DNA of 64,000 nucleotides from UBA4416 sp038327195 (GTDB lineage Bacteria; Bacteroidota; Bacteroidia; B-17B0; Aurantibacillaceae). Shown here in pieces: positions 34,938 to 44,860 of the stretch. Made by a program: the position numbers and the translations under genes. Location of the stretch: NCBI GenBank assembly GCA_038327195.1, contig JBBQKU010000017.1, positions 10,798 through 74,797 on the forward strand. Direction: 5' to 3'. The number at the start of each line of letters is the position of its first letter. Within the stretch, counting starts at the first letter, position 1. The notes beneath the pieces are model-generated. The model saw only the letters and a list, made by a program, of their open reading frames with translations, was not told the DNA's origin and ran no database searches.

Positions 34938-36189
34938 TAAAAAAACAGTTTTACTTTGTTGGGATTTTCCGCCAAACGATGGAATAGGAGGAAGACGCTG
35001 GGCAAAAATGGCAAAGTGGCTTTTAAAATCAGGACATGAAATTCATGTTATCAAAAGTAAATCAAAAGTTGGAAATCAAAATTCAGCTTGGTTATCTGAT
35101 GTTAAAAGTAATCAAATTCATATTTATGAAGTTGATACGTATTGGCCTGTTAACTGGTTAAATAGTAAAGGCAATGATTTTTTTGATAAATTAAAACATA
35201 AATTTGCGGCAACCTATCTTACTGTTTTTTCTAACGGAACAATTTATGATAAAGCCATTGGTAAGGAAAGTGATGTTGTGAAATTGGCTTCAAAAATTAT
35301 TAGATTAAATAAAATCGAAAATGTAATAGTTACTGGTGCACCATTTAATTTAATATATTATGCAGCTAAAATAAAATTAATATTTCCAAAGCTTTTTGTT
35401 TTGGCTGATTATCGTGACCCTTGGCTTAATGCAGTTAATTATGGGATGCAAAATTTGTCGTCAAAAAATAAATTAGCTGAACAACGTAAACAAAATTTAG
35501 TTTTTGAAACCATTGATGTGATTACAGCTCCAAACTCTTTTTTGTTAAATGAAATTAAAGCTACTTATACTGGCAATAATTTAATTAAAGCAAATTTTGT
35601 TGAATTGCCACACGCTTATGATGAGGATGATTTTTTGGCCTTCGATAATTTAAAAAAACAATCACCTCATGTTTTAAAAATTGTTTATGCAGGAAGTGTT
35701 TATTTAGGGTCGAAAAAATATTTAGAAGAATTTATAAATCAAATAAATAGCTTTAATAGTAAAAATGAATATTTAGTTGAATTAGAAATTTATACGGATG
35801 ATTATAAATCATTCATTCATTTTCAAAATGCTGCTATATCTATTAAGCCTTCTGTTGGCAAAGCAATTTTTAAAATTATTTCTGAATCTGATTACGTGTT
35901 AATTTTATTAGCAGAGCATAACAAAGATTTTAAAACAACTAAATTTTACGAATTCCTTCCTTTTCAAAAGCCCTATTTATATATAGGATCGCTTGGCGAA
36001 GTATCTAAAAATATTAGTGAGGATGAAATGGGTTTTGTTATAAAAGATGTGAAAAAGGATACCGTTTCTTTTTTTGAATCTCATTTTACGTCGAAGCTTG
36101 TTTTTAATGGTTTGTCTAAATTTAAGAATCATGCGTTTCAAAAAAGAGTTGAATTGATTAATGAACTTATAAAAAAAAGTGAGGCATAA
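34930..36189 (+). CDS. GT-B glycosyltransferase (GT4-like)
   Basis: About 419 residues from the ATG at 34930; a TTG at 34909 lies within the aminotransferase gene and is less likely. The N-terminus TVLLCWDFPPNDGIGGRRWAK is typical of WbuB-like GT4 enzymes, and VLADYRDPWLNAV is a recurrent acceptor-side motif. The donor half has KIVYAGSVYLGSKKY and TTKFYEFLPFQKPYLYI. It overlaps the aminotransferase by 8 bp and the next transferase by 11 bp. Confidence 0.8.
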   Translation: MPNKKTVLLCWDFPPNDGIGGRRWAKMAKWLLKSGHEIHVIKSKSKVGNQNSAWLSDVKSNQIHIYEVDTYWPVNWLNSKGNDFFDKLKHKFAATYLTVFSNGTIYDKAIGKESDVVKLASKIIRLNKIENVIVTGAPFNLIYYAAKIKLIFPKLFVLADYRDPWLNAVNYGMQNLSSKNKLAEQRKQNLVFETIDVITAPNSFLLNEIKATYTGNNLIKANFVELPHAYDEDDFLAFDNLKKQSPHVLKIVYAGSVYLGSKKYLEEFINQINSFNSKNEYLVELEIYTDDYKSFIHFQNAAISIKPSVGKAIFKIISESDYVLILLAEHNKDFKTTKFYEFLPFQKPYLYIGSLGEVSKNISEDEMGFVIKDVKKDTVSFFESHFTSKLVFNGLSKFKNHAFQKRVELINELIKKSEA

Positions 36190-37147
36190 GGTTTCTATAA
36201 TTATGCCTTCATTTAATAAGGCAAAGTATATTTCAGAATCTGTACATTCTGTTATTAATCAAATATATACTAATTGGGAATTAATTATTGTTGATGATTA
36301 TTCAACTGATGATTCTCAAGAATTAATTAAATCGTTCGCTTCTAAATTCGATAATATTAAAGCATATTTTAATTCGGAAAATAAAGGAGCTAATTATTGT
36401 CGTAATTTTGGTATAGAAAATGCAAGTGGAAGTTATATTGTTTTTTTAGATGCTGACGATCTTCTCACTATTCATTGTTTAGAAGATAGAATGAATGTGA
36501 TGAATGAAAATAATGCCTTAGATTTTTGTGTCTTTACAATGGGTGTTTTTAATAAAAAAATTGGAGATTTAAATTCAGAGTGGAAACCAACTTCTAAAAA
36601 CCCTCTGAACGATTTTCTTTCACATCAACTTCCTTGGGCAATTCCACAACCAATTTGGAAAAAGGATTTTCTTCGTTCATTAGGAGGATTTAATGAAGAT
36701 TTTAAACGTATGCAAGATGTTGAATTGCATACTCGTGCATTATTAGCAGAGAATGTTTTATTTAAACAAGTAATTGATAAAGCTGATTGTTATTATCGAA
36801 TCGACGAAGATCGAAAAGATTTAAATACCTTTCATTTTATGAGTCGATGGATTGATGCTGCTCTAATGTATGTTCAGAGATTTCAATCTATCTCAAACGA
36901 AAACAAAAAATATTTAATTGGAACTATTTATGAAACCTATATTCAATTAATTTTTCAATTCAAAACTCACAAAATTATTTCTGAAGAATTTGATCTTCTT
37001 GAAAAAAAAATATTAAAACAAAAAAATGTGATTAGTAAAAATCAACTTTTTTTGTTTTCAATCAGCAAGTTTTATAACCTTCATATGCCTCGTATCCCTG
37101 GCATTAATAAGATACTTAAGCGATCAATTGTTTTTTTTAACAATTAG
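36179..37147 (+). CDS. GT2 family glycosyltransferase
   Basis: A 322-residue GT-A enzyme; the GTG at 36179 places the first strand (SIIMPSFNKAKYISESVHS) at the N-terminus. Seen: IIVDDYSTDDSQELI, NKGANYCRNFGI and the metal-binding FLDADD. It is the last gene of the glycan locus and ends only 4 bp from the convergent purF gene. The acceptor and donor are not evident. Confidence 0.88.
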   Translation: MRHKVSIIMPSFNKAKYISESVHSVINQIYTNWELIIVDDYSTDDSQELIKSFASKFDNIKAYFNSENKGANYCRNFGIENASGSYIVFLDADDLLTIHCLEDRMNVMNENNALDFCVFTMGVFNKKIGDLNSEWKPTSKNPLNDFLSHQLPWAIPQPIWKKDFLRSLGGFNEDFKRMQDVELHTRALLAENVLFKQVIDKADCYYRIDEDRKDLNTFHFMSRWIDAALMYVQRFQSISNENKKYLIGTIYETYIQLIFQFKTHKIISEEFDLLEKKILKQKNVISKNQLFLFSISKFYNLHMPRIPGINKILKRSIVFFNN

Positions 37148-37151
37148 CTTA

Positions 37152-39053
37152 TTAATAAGATCTTTCGTTAATACCTTCCATGTAATTTACAAATGCTTTA
37201 TTCGACACTTTATTTCCGCCTGGAGTAGGGTAGTTACCAGTAAAGTACCAATCTCCTAAGTTTAACGGACACGATTGATGTAAGCCTTCAATGGTTTGAT
37301 AAATAATTTGCAAGTCAGCTTTTAAATCTGCTGGTCTTAAAAGTTCAGCAATTTTCTCCGAAATTTCTTCGTTTGTAAATGTTCTGTAAATTTCTTGTAC
37401 AACATTTATTTGTTCTTCTTTTGGCTTAAGCAATTCTGCTTTAGCCTTTTCATACAAGGTATTTAAAATTGAATCTTTATTTGTTTCTTTAATTAAAGCA
37501 ATGGCAGCATTAAATGCAATAAATTTGCTCATAACTGCCATGTCAATTCCATAGCAATCAGGGTAACGAATTTGTGGAGCCGATGAAATAATAATAATTT
37601 TTTTAGGATGTAAGCGATCCAATATTTTTAAGATGCTTTGTTTTAAAGTTGTTCCTCTAACAATACTATCATCTAATACCACTAAGGTGTCAACATTTTT
37701 ATTTACAGTTTCGTAAGTAATATCGTAAACTAAATTCACTAAACTATCTCTGCTTTCATCTGCTGTAATAAAAGTGCGTTGTTTTGCATCTTTAATTATT
37801 ATTTTATGAATGCGAGGATGTGCGGATAAAATTTTACTTAAAGTAGGTTCAGTAATATTAGTACCTAATTTTAAAATTTCAGTAGCTTTTAATTTGTTTA
37901 CATGATCATCAATACCTTCTACTAAACCACCAAAAGCTACTTCTGCAGTATTTGGAATGTAACTAAACACAGTATTTTCTAAATCATAATCAATGGCTTT
38001 TAAAACTTGGGGCACAAGGTATCTCCCTAACTGCTGACGTTCTTTATAAATGTCAGCATCGTTTCCTCTACTAAAATAAATACGTTCAAAAGAACATGCT
38101 TTTCTTTCAAGAGGCGTGATGATTTCTTGTTCAGTAATTTCGCCATCTTTTTTTACAATGATAGCATATCCTGGTTTCAATTCTTTTACATCTTCAATGG
38201 CTACATTAAAAACAGTTTGTATAACTGGCCTTTCACTTGCAACAACTAAAACTTCATCATCTTGGTAAACATAAGCTGGGCGAATTCCATTTGGATCACG
38301 TAATACAAAAGCATCGCCGTGTCCCATCATTCCTGCCATAACATAACCTCCATCCCAACGTTTACTACTTTCAATTAAAATATTTGCAACATCAATATTT
38401 TTTTGAATCTCTTTCGAAATTTCAAAATTGGTTAATCCTTTCTCTTTAAATATTTTAAATAATCGATCATTTTCTTTGTCCAAAAAGTGACCAATTTTTT
38501 CCATTACAGTAACTGTATCAGCTCTTTCTGTTGGGTGCTGTCCTAATTCAATTAAATGTTCAAGTAATTCATCAACATTCGTTAAATTAAAATTTCCGGC
38601 AACTAATAAATTTCTTGCCTTCCAATTATTTTGCCTTCTAAAAGGATGACAGCTTGTTACCGTATTGCCTCCAAATGTTCCATATCTTAAATGGCCTAAT
38701 ATCAATTCTCCCATAAAAGGGATATTTTGTTTTTGCCATTCGATGTCATTATATTTTTCCGGATTTTTATCTTTTGCCTGAATATATAAATCATTGATTT
38801 GCGAAAAAATATCTTGTGTTGCTTTAGGTTCAACGCTTCGTAATCTGTCAATGTAGGTTGTTCCAGCTTCTGTATCCAATTTTACAGTTGCAACTCCAGC
38901 TCCATCTTGGCCACGATTAATCATTTTATCCATTAACTGGTACATTTTATGTAACCCGTAACGACTGCTGCCGTATTTTTGCTTATAAAAATCTAGAGGC
39001 TTTAATAATCTAATTAAAGCAACTCCGCACTCATGTTGAATTTTATCACTCAT
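37152..39053 (-). CDS. purF: Amidophosphoribosyltransferase (PurF)
   Basis: A 633-residue two-domain enzyme. The class II glutaminase domain has Cys9 after a short N-terminal extension (DKIQHECGVALI), NRGQDGAG and GHLRYGTFGG. The phosphoribosyltransferase domain has YFSRGNDADIYKERQQLG and the PRPP loop TLVVLDDSIVRGTT. It makes phosphoribosylamine, the first step of purine synthesis. At 633 residues it is longer than E. coli PurF (about 505) but like the long form I associate with Bacteroidota; the C-terminal extension (about 560-633) has no known role. It is transcribed toward the glycan locus, and the two stop codons are 4 bp apart. Confidence 0.88.
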   Translation of the reverse strand: MSDKIQHECGVALIRLLKPLDFYKQKYGSSRYGLHKMYQLMDKMINRGQDGAGVATVKLDTEAGTTYIDRLRSVEPKATQDIFSQINDLYIQAKDKNPEKYNDIEWQKQNIPFMGELILGHLRYGTFGGNTVTSCHPFRRQNNWKARNLLVAGNFNLTNVDELLEHLIELGQHPTERADTVTVMEKIGHFLDKENDRLFKIFKEKGLTNFEISKEIQKNIDVANILIESSKRWDGGYVMAGMMGHGDAFVLRDPNGIRPAYVYQDDEVLVVASERPVIQTVFNVAIEDVKELKPGYAIIVKKDGEITEQEIITPLERKACSFERIYFSRGNDADIYKERQQLGRYLVPQVLKAIDYDLENTVFSYIPNTAEVAFGGLVEGIDDHVNKLKATEILKLGTNITEPTLSKILSAHPRIHKIIIKDAKQRTFITADESRDSLVNLVYDITYETVNKNVDTLVVLDDSIVRGTTLKQSILKILDRLHPKKIIIISSAPQIRYPDCYGIDMAVMSKFIAFNAAIALIKETNKDSILNTLYEKAKAELLKPKEEQINVVQEIYRTFTNEEISEKIAELLRPADLKADLQIIYQTIEGLHQSCPLNLGDWYFTGNYPTPGGNKVSNKAFVNYMEGINERSY

Positions 39054-39285
39054 AATTTCTAGAATTCAAAGGTACTAATCCTATTTTGATATCAGGCGAT
39101 TAGTTAGCGAAAATTCACTCTAGACTTTTCATTTTTTATGAAGAATCGTTTTTTTGGTTATAATAAATTTCGGTTATCCTTCATGAAAATGGAAAACTAG
39201 AATTAGTCGTAATTAATAAGATAATCTGTTTTTTGAGAGTATGATACTTTAATAATTAATTTTTTTTTTAATGCGATTTTTATCA

Positions 39286-39293
39286 TATATTTA
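39286..39293 (+). promoter_or_regulatory. Candidate Bacteroidota -7 element before the CotH gene
   Basis: TATATTTA fits seven of eight positions of the Bacteroidota TAnnTTTG consensus, 22 bp ahead of the start codon in a 260-bp divergent intergenic region. No clear -33 TTG element was found at the right distance, only a T-rich tract. Confidence 0.3.
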
Positions 39294-39314
39294 GAGTTAT
39301 AAAAATTTAACACG

Positions 39315-41849
39315 ATGTTTAAAAAAACTCTAATTTCTTTGTCATTATTAATTTTTGCTAATGTATCATTAGGTCAAATTAAAATTAATGAATATTCCGT
39401 TTCAAATGCCACGGTTGGCGTTGCAGGACCTACATTTTTGGATAATCAGGGTAATACACCCGATTGGATTGAGTTATATAACACCACGGCAAGTGGCTTT
39501 AATGTTGGCGGTTACAGCTTAACCGATGATCCAGCTAATATTTCTAAATATACTTTGCCTTCTGGTACGATTATTCCTCCAAATGGTTTTTTAAGAATTT
39601 GGTGCAGTGGTAAAGGAACTCCTGCCAATTCAGCTGGAAATATTCATACAAATTTTTCATTAACTCAATGTAAAGGTGATTGGATTGTCTTATTATTTGG
39701 TGCTTCTATTATTGACTCTTTACAACTTCGTAAAACTCAAGCAACTCATTCTCGTGGCCGTTTCCCTGATGGTTCCTCAACTTGGAAAATTTTTACTGCT
39801 CCAACTCCAAATGCTACAAATTCAACAACCGCTTATGATTCTTACGCTCCAACTCCAGTATTTAGTTTACCAGCGGGCTTTTACTCTGGCACACAAATAA
39901 TTAGTGTAACTGCAACTCCATCAACAAGTGTGACTATTTATTATACTATAAATGGTGCTGAACCTACAACGGGTTCAACATTATATGCTGCGGCAGTGCC
40001 AATTACAGCTAATACTGTTTTGCGTGCTTACTCTGTTAGTAGTAGTACTCTTTCTGTTTTACCAAGTTTCATGGAAACAAATACTTATTTTATAAATGAA
40101 ACAATTGATCCTCAATATGGTGTTGTTTCAATAAGTGGTGGCACTGCTTTAAGTACATTAATGGGTGGAACTCAAAATAATCCAAGTACACATTTTGAAT
40201 ATTTTGAAAACAATTTGTTTGTGACAGAAACCTATGGTTTATCTAATAAACACGGAAATGATTCATGGGCATATCCTCAAAGAGGTATTGACTTTGAAAC
40301 CAAAGATGATTATGGATATAATAATGCTTTGAAAGCTACTTTTTTTACAGATTGGAAGCAAGGTTTAAGTAATAGAAAAGAATTTCCGCATGTTATTTTA
40401 AAGGCAGCAGCATCTGATAATTACCCTGGTGATAAACCAGCGAAAGCATGTCACATGCGTGACGCATTTGTACAAACATATGCATTTAGAAAAGGACTTG
40501 AATTGGACGGTAGAAGAAATCGACATGTTTTAACATTTGTAAATGGTCAGTATTGGGGTATTTATGAACTTAGAGAACCTTTTGCAGAAGATTTTACAGA
40601 CCATTATTATAAACAACCTGGTGATAGTATTGATAATTTAGCCTATTGGGGTGGTATACAAATAAGAAATGGAAGCGATACAGGTTGGGTAAACTTATAT
40701 AATTTTATTATGGGAAATTCCATGACTAATGTTGCTAATTATAATTATGTAAATAGTAAATTAAGTTTTATGAGTATTGTAGATTATATGATTTATAATT
40801 CATACGTAGTTAACACGGATTTTGTAAATTGGAACTCAGCATGGTGGAGAGGCAGAGCATCTCAAGGGTCTAAGAAAAAATGGCGCTATTGGATGTGGGA
40901 TATGGATAACGTTTATGATTTAGGTGAAAATTTTTCTGGTATACCTACAACTGGAATGACAGCGGATCCTTGCGCCTACGAAACTACGTTTTCTGGCGCT
41001 GGTCCATATCAAGGACATCCTGATATGGTTAAGAAATTAATGACAAACCCAGGATTTAAATCATTATATATTAATAGATATGCTGATTTATTAAACACAG
41101 CATTTAAGTGTGATAGTATCATGGATCATTTCAATCATTTCAGAAGTATTTTAACACCTGAAATGCCTCGTCATGTTGCCAAGTGGGGTTCAGGATCTAG
41201 TAATTTAGCTAATTGGAATAAAAATATGGATACCTTACAAAGTAAAATCCAACAACGTTGTACCTATATTGAGCAAAAAATTAAAGATTGTTATAATGTA
41301 ACTGGTCCTTATCAAATTACTGTAGATGTTGATCCTGTGGGAGCTGGTGAAGTAAAATTAAATACAATTTGGTTGCCAACCTATCTTTGGAAAGGAAATT
41401 ATTTTGGCGGCGTAACGCTTACCTTTAAAGAGCATGTTTTAGATACAGCTAAATATGAGTTTGATTATTGGGAATTTGTAAATCATGTGCCATCTCCAAA
41501 TACTAAAAATGATAGTGTTGCCATTAATTTAACTACAAGTGAAAATGTAATTGCTCATTTTATCGAAAAAAATTCTGATGTTATTTTTCCTTCAGGATTT
41601 ACCCCAAATGGAGATGGAAAGAATGATTTATTAATGCCTTTAGGAACTCGCTATATTAAATCTTTATCAATTGAGGTTTGGAATCGTTGGGGGCAATTGG
41701 TTTATAGTTCAACAGATCCTACAAAAGGTTGGGATGGTTATTTTAATGGAACTGAAGCACAAACTGGCGTTTATGCCTATTTCATAAAGTATACTAACTT
41801 AAAAGATGAAGTAAAAACAAACAAAGGAAATGTTACCTTATTAAGATAA
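39315..41849 (+). CDS. Secreted CotH-fold protein with lamin-tail domain and T9SS type B C-terminal domain
   Basis: 844 residues. Signal peptide about 1-20 (LISLSLLIFANVSLG/Q). Then a lamin-tail domain (about 20-165; INEYSVSN, DWIELYN, GFNVGGYSLTDD), a chitobiase-like beta-sandwich (about 180-260; VTIYYTINGAEPT), a CotH-kinase-like domain (about 300-600; YWGIYELREPFAEDF, WRYWMWDMDNVYDLG), and a C-terminal gliding-type domain (about 757-844; FPSGFTPNGDGKNDLL, IEVWNRWGQLVY). The last directs export by the type IX system. CotH proteins in spores are protein kinases; activity in this secreted form is unproven. A SprF-like gene follows 30 bp later, the usual partner of type B cargo. Confidence 0.88.
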   Translation: MFKKTLISLSLLIFANVSLGQIKINEYSVSNATVGVAGPTFLDNQGNTPDWIELYNTTASGFNVGGYSLTDDPANISKYTLPSGTIIPPNGFLRIWCSGKGTPANSAGNIHTNFSLTQCKGDWIVLLFGASIIDSLQLRKTQATHSRGRFPDGSSTWKIFTAPTPNATNSTTAYDSYAPTPVFSLPAGFYSGTQIISVTATPSTSVTIYYTINGAEPTTGSTLYAAAVPITANTVLRAYSVSSSTLSVLPSFMETNTYFINETIDPQYGVVSISGGTALSTLMGGTQNNPSTHFEYFENNLFVTETYGLSNKHGNDSWAYPQRGIDFETKDDYGYNNALKATFFTDWKQGLSNRKEFPHVILKAAASDNYPGDKPAKACHMRDAFVQTYAFRKGLELDGRRNRHVLTFVNGQYWGIYELREPFAEDFTDHYYKQPGDSIDNLAYWGGIQIRNGSDTGWVNLYNFIMGNSMTNVANYNYVNSKLSFMSIVDYMIYNSYVVNTDFVNWNSAWWRGRASQGSKKKWRYWMWDMDNVYDLGENFSGIPTTGMTADPCAYETTFSGAGPYQGHPDMVKKLMTNPGFKSLYINRYADLLNTAFKCDSIMDHFNHFRSILTPEMPRHVAKWGSGSSNLANWNKNMDTLQSKIQQRCTYIEQKIKDCYNVTGPYQITVDVDPVGAGEVKLNTIWLPTYLWKGNYFGGVTLTFKEHVLDTAKYEFDYWEFVNHVPSPNTKNDSVAINLTTSENVIAHFIEKNSDVIFPSGFTPNGDGKNDLLMPLGTRYIKSLSIEVWNRWGQLVYSSTDPTKGWDGYFNGTEAQTGVYAYFIKYTNLKDEVKTNKGNVTLLR

Positions 41850-41879
41850 TTACTTGCATTAATTTTTTTTAAACATACT

Positions 41880-42920
41880 ATGAAAAAATATTTATTTATA
41901 ATATCACTTGGATTAACATCTATTTTATCAGCCCAAGATATCCATTTTTCTCAAATTCAAGAATCACCATTATGGTTAAATCCCGCAAATGCTGGCTTTT
42001 TTAATGGCTACTTTAGGGCAATTGCAAATTATAGAAATCAATGGTCTTCTATGGGAAATGCATTTCAAACAATGGCAGTTTCTATTGATGGCGCTACATT
42101 AAAAACTACTAAGAAAAAAGCTTATTTAGGTGTTGGCTTATTTATTTTTAATGATAAAGCTGGTGTTGCAAAAATTGGGTCAACCCAAGTTCAATTTCAT
42201 TTAAATGCAATAATTAAAACTAGTAAAAAAAGCAGACTTGCTGGTGCAGCATATGTTGGCTATAATCAAAATAAAGCAAATTACTCAGCACTAACTTTTG
42301 GTAACCAATACACTGGAAAAGAAATTGATAAAGGTGTTTCGAGCGGTGAAGTAGTCAATTATACGTCTTTTGTAAATATGGATGCAGGTGTTGGCGTTAA
42401 CTACGAATTTTCAAGTGCTAATATTGACATGGTTCGTGATGATGTTTTTAGTTTAAAAATAGGTGGAGCAATTCACCACATCAATAAACCAGTTCAACGT
42501 TTTAGTTCTGGATCAAGTTATCAATTACCAATGCGTTTTGTTGGTAATATACAAGCACGTTACGATATTAAAGAAACTAAACTTTCACTTTTACCGAGTG
42601 TTATTTATTTAAGACAAGGTACCGCATCTGAAATAAACATTGGGACCTTTTTAAGGTATCGATTTAAAAATGCCACTAAAATTACAGGTGTTCTTAATGA
42701 AGCTGGTTTAAATATTGGTGTATATTATAGAGTAGGTGATGCTATTGTGCCTCAGTTGAATTTAGATATGGGCAAATATGCTATTGGAGTTTCTTATGAT
42801 TATAATTTCTCCAAATACAATCAAGTTAGCAAGGGTAATGGTGGATTTGAAATTTATTTGAAATTCATATCTCTTGATGATGCTTTATTTAAAAGAAAGC
42901 GTGAACATGGCTTAAATTAA
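41880..42920 (+). CDS. PorP/SprF family outer-membrane protein of the type IX secretion system
   Basis: A 346-residue protein with a signal peptide (about 1-19) and the family start QDIHFSQIQESPLWLNPANAGFF, then NYRNQWSSMG and many alternating hydrophobic beta strands. PorP/SprF proteins form outer-membrane barrels; copies beside type B cargo genes are thought to help export or anchor that cargo. The pairing with the CotH-like gene is seen directly in the 30-bp spacing. No core T9SS genes are in the window. Confidence 0.9.
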   Translation: MKKYLFIISLGLTSILSAQDIHFSQIQESPLWLNPANAGFFNGYFRAIANYRNQWSSMGNAFQTMAVSIDGATLKTTKKKAYLGVGLFIFNDKAGVAKIGSTQVQFHLNAIIKTSKKSRLAGAAYVGYNQNKANYSALTFGNQYTGKEIDKGVSSGEVVNYTSFVNMDAGVGVNYEFSSANIDMVRDDVFSLKIGGAIHHINKPVQRFSSGSSYQLPMRFVGNIQARYDIKETKLSLLPSVIYLRQGTASEINIGTFLRYRFKNATKITGVLNEAGLNIGVYYRVGDAIVPQLNLDMGKYAIGVSYDYNFSKYNQVSKGNGGFEIYLKFISLDDALFKRKREHGLN

Positions 42921-42976
42921 TTTTTAAGAATTGCTCAACAATAAAATCCCATAAGTTTAAAAATAACGGTTGGAAA

Positions 42977-43441
42977 TTATTCTTTCACTCTGTATTCAAT
43001 CAACCCTTTTTGTTTAGTAAAATAGGTATCGAAATTAGGTCTGTTTATTTCGGTTATAGTTTTGGCATTTTGAATTCTAAGTTTCTTTAAATTAAAATGT
43101 CTTCCATTAATAAAATATTGATTGTAGCTTTTATAATTGTCATTAGATAAATTTCCAATCACTAATCCATTATTTGGCGGTAAAATAATTTTAGCTAAAA
43201 GTCTTGCAGTATCAAGATCTGTGGCGTTATTTGTTTCATTCCAATATATAGAGCCATCTGAATTTAGTTTGTAATAAAGAGGATTAGTATTAAAAATTGA
43301 AAATCCACTTGGTGGTATTTCAATTTCATATTCTATAATAATGTCAGATTTAGTTTCATTTGTAATCACAAAATATTCTTGCCACGAGCAACTTTGTAAA
43401 AAACAAACAAGGAGTAAAAGCATTACTATTTTTATTTTCAT
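42977..43441 (-). CDS. Hypothetical lipoprotein
   Basis: A 154-residue protein with a lipoprotein signal (LLLLVCFLQSC, Cys18 lipobox). The mature part is hydrophilic, with ITNETKSDIIIEYEIEIPPSGF, and resembles small Bacteroidota envelope proteins without a known role. It lies downstream of the cytochrome oxidase genes on the same strand but beyond a strong hairpin, so it is probably a separate unit. Confidence 0.72.
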   Translation of the reverse strand: MKIKIVMLLLLVCFLQSCSWQEYFVITNETKSDIIIEYEIEIPPSGFSIFNTNPLYYKLNSDGSIYWNETNNATDLDTARLLAKIILPPNNGLVIGNLSNDNYKSYNQYFINGRHFNLKKLRIQNAKTITEINRPNFDTYFTKQKGLIEYRVKE

Positions 43442-43500
43442 AATCGTTCGGTTTGTTGCAAGGCACGAAAGAGTTTCCGTGGCTTAATATACAAAGCATA

Positions 43501-43533
43501 AAAAAACCGTTAGAAAATTCTAACGGTTTTTTT
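43501..43533 (-). terminator. Rho-independent terminator of the oxidase cluster
   Basis: CCGTTAGAA (43507-43515) and TTCTAACGG (43518-43526) form a perfect 9-bp stem, flanked by A-runs on one side and T-runs on the other, so it works in both directions in principle. It follows the stop codon of the minus-strand subunit IV gene by about 10 bp. Confidence 0.85.
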
Positions 43534-43539
43534 GTTTTT

Positions 43540-44028
43540 TTAGTGATGAGCTTCTTCAGCGTGTCCTTCATGATGTTCGCCTTCTGTGGCAGCTGCTTCA
43601 TGATGACCGTGTCCTGCTTTTAAATCTTGTTGTTGTTTAATCAATAATGGATCAACCGTTGTACGATTTATTGAATGCCCACTATAAACACCTTCATCTA
43701 AAATAATGAAAATGGCGTAAGACATAAATAAAAAATAAGGTAACAAAATAGCATATTTCATAAATGTTTTTTCGTGACCTAAATGCATAAATGCCATTAC
43801 AATAAAACCAGCTTTTAAAATAGTTAAACCAATGAATAAACATTTTAACCATAAGGTTCCACTCCAACCGTGGCCTGGCGCCATTGAACCAACTACTAAT
43901 TCAAATACTGTGATAGCTAACATGTACCAAAATACTCTCCATAAAGTTTTTCTTGTTTTCTTTCCTTCTTCTTCGCTGTGGTGAGCCATGTGCTCATATG
44001 ATGGGTAATCGTCGTGAAATTCTGACAT
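43540..44028 (-). CDS. ctaF: Cytochrome c oxidase subunit IV family protein
   Basis: A 162-residue membrane protein with three hydrophobic segments (about 28-48, 58-82, 92-112), including ILKAGFIVMAFMHLGHEK, the signature of caa3/COX4 pro-type subunits. Both termini are His/Glu-rich and soluble; the C-terminal HGHHEAAATEGEHHEGHAEEAHH-like tail is broken by Ala/Thr and could bind metal non-specifically. It is a small subunit of the heme-copper oxidase. It lies 59 bp after the subunit III gene. Confidence 0.87.
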   Translation of the reverse strand: MSEFHDDYPSYEHMAHHSEEEGKKTRKTLWRVFWYMLAITVFELVVGSMAPGHGWSGTLWLKCLFIGLTILKAGFIVMAFMHLGHEKTFMKYAILLPYFLFMSYAIFIILDEGVYSGHSINRTTVDPLLIKQQQDLKAGHGHHEAAATEGEHHEGHAEEAHH

Positions 44029-44087
44029 AATTAAAAGTGATTAGTGATTAGATAATTAGTGATTAGATTATTTTATATATTATTTTT

Positions 44088-44813
44088 TTACAATAAATAG
44101 AAGAAGGTAAATACAAATACCCAAACTAAATCTACAAAATGCCAATACAAACCAACTTTTTCAACCATTTCGTAATGACCTCGTTTTTCGTATGTCCCTT
44201 TTAATACATTTAAGAATATAACTAAGTTGATAATTACTCCTGAAAAAACGTGGAATCCATGGAATCCAGTAATAAAGAAAAAGTAATTAGCAAATTGTGG
44301 AACTCCATATTCATTAACTGTCATATTCGCTCCATAAACGGTTTGCTCAACGTACGTTCCTAATTCTTGACTCCAAACATGTCTTAAAGCTCCTGTGTCT
44401 GTCCCAACAATAAAGTGAAACCATTCCCAAGCTTGAGAACCTACAAACGTAGCTCCTCCAACAATTGTCCAAAACATCCAAACTGTAACTTTACGTCTGT
44501 CGTTACGGTGACCAGCCTCTACAGCTAATACCATCGTTACTGAAGACATAATTAAAATAAAAGTCATTAAACCTACATAAGCTAATGGCAAATGCTGTTC
44601 AATAAACGGAAAATGGGTAAATACATTTTCTGCTTTTGGCCAAACGTCAGCATATTTGTGACGGATAAAGCCGTAAGATGTTAATAATCCACCAAATGTT
44701 AAAGCATCTGATACTAAGAAAAACCACATCATCATTTTACCATAGCTTACGCCAAATGGTGATTGGCCGCCATCCCAGGCGTTTTTTGAATCGACTTCTG
44801 TACTGTGAGACAT
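44088..44813 (-). CDS. ctaE: Cytochrome c oxidase subunit III
   Basis: A 241-residue polytopic protein with GKMMMWFFLVSDALTFGGLL, GSQAWEWFHFI, FFFITGFHGFHVFSGVIIN and the terminal VGLYWHFVDLVWVFVF signature of subunit III. It stabilises the catalytic subunit of the respiratory oxidase. An unusual feature of the cluster is a second, shorter subunit III-like gene just upstream on the minus strand, a pattern common in Bacteroidota. Subunits I and II are outside the window. Confidence 0.92.
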   Translation of the reverse strand: MSHSTEVDSKNAWDGGQSPFGVSYGKMMMWFFLVSDALTFGGLLTSYGFIRHKYADVWPKAENVFTHFPFIEQHLPLAYVGLMTFILIMSSVTMVLAVEAGHRNDRRKVTVWMFWTIVGGATFVGSQAWEWFHFIVGTDTGALRHVWSQELGTYVEQTVYGANMTVNEYGVPQFANYFFFITGFHGFHVFSGVIINLVIFLNVLKGTYEKRGHYEMVEKVGLYWHFVDLVWVFVFTFFYLL

Positions 44814-44860
44814 ACTAAAAATTTATAGTTTAAGTTTTTTTAACAAAATATGGTACAAGT

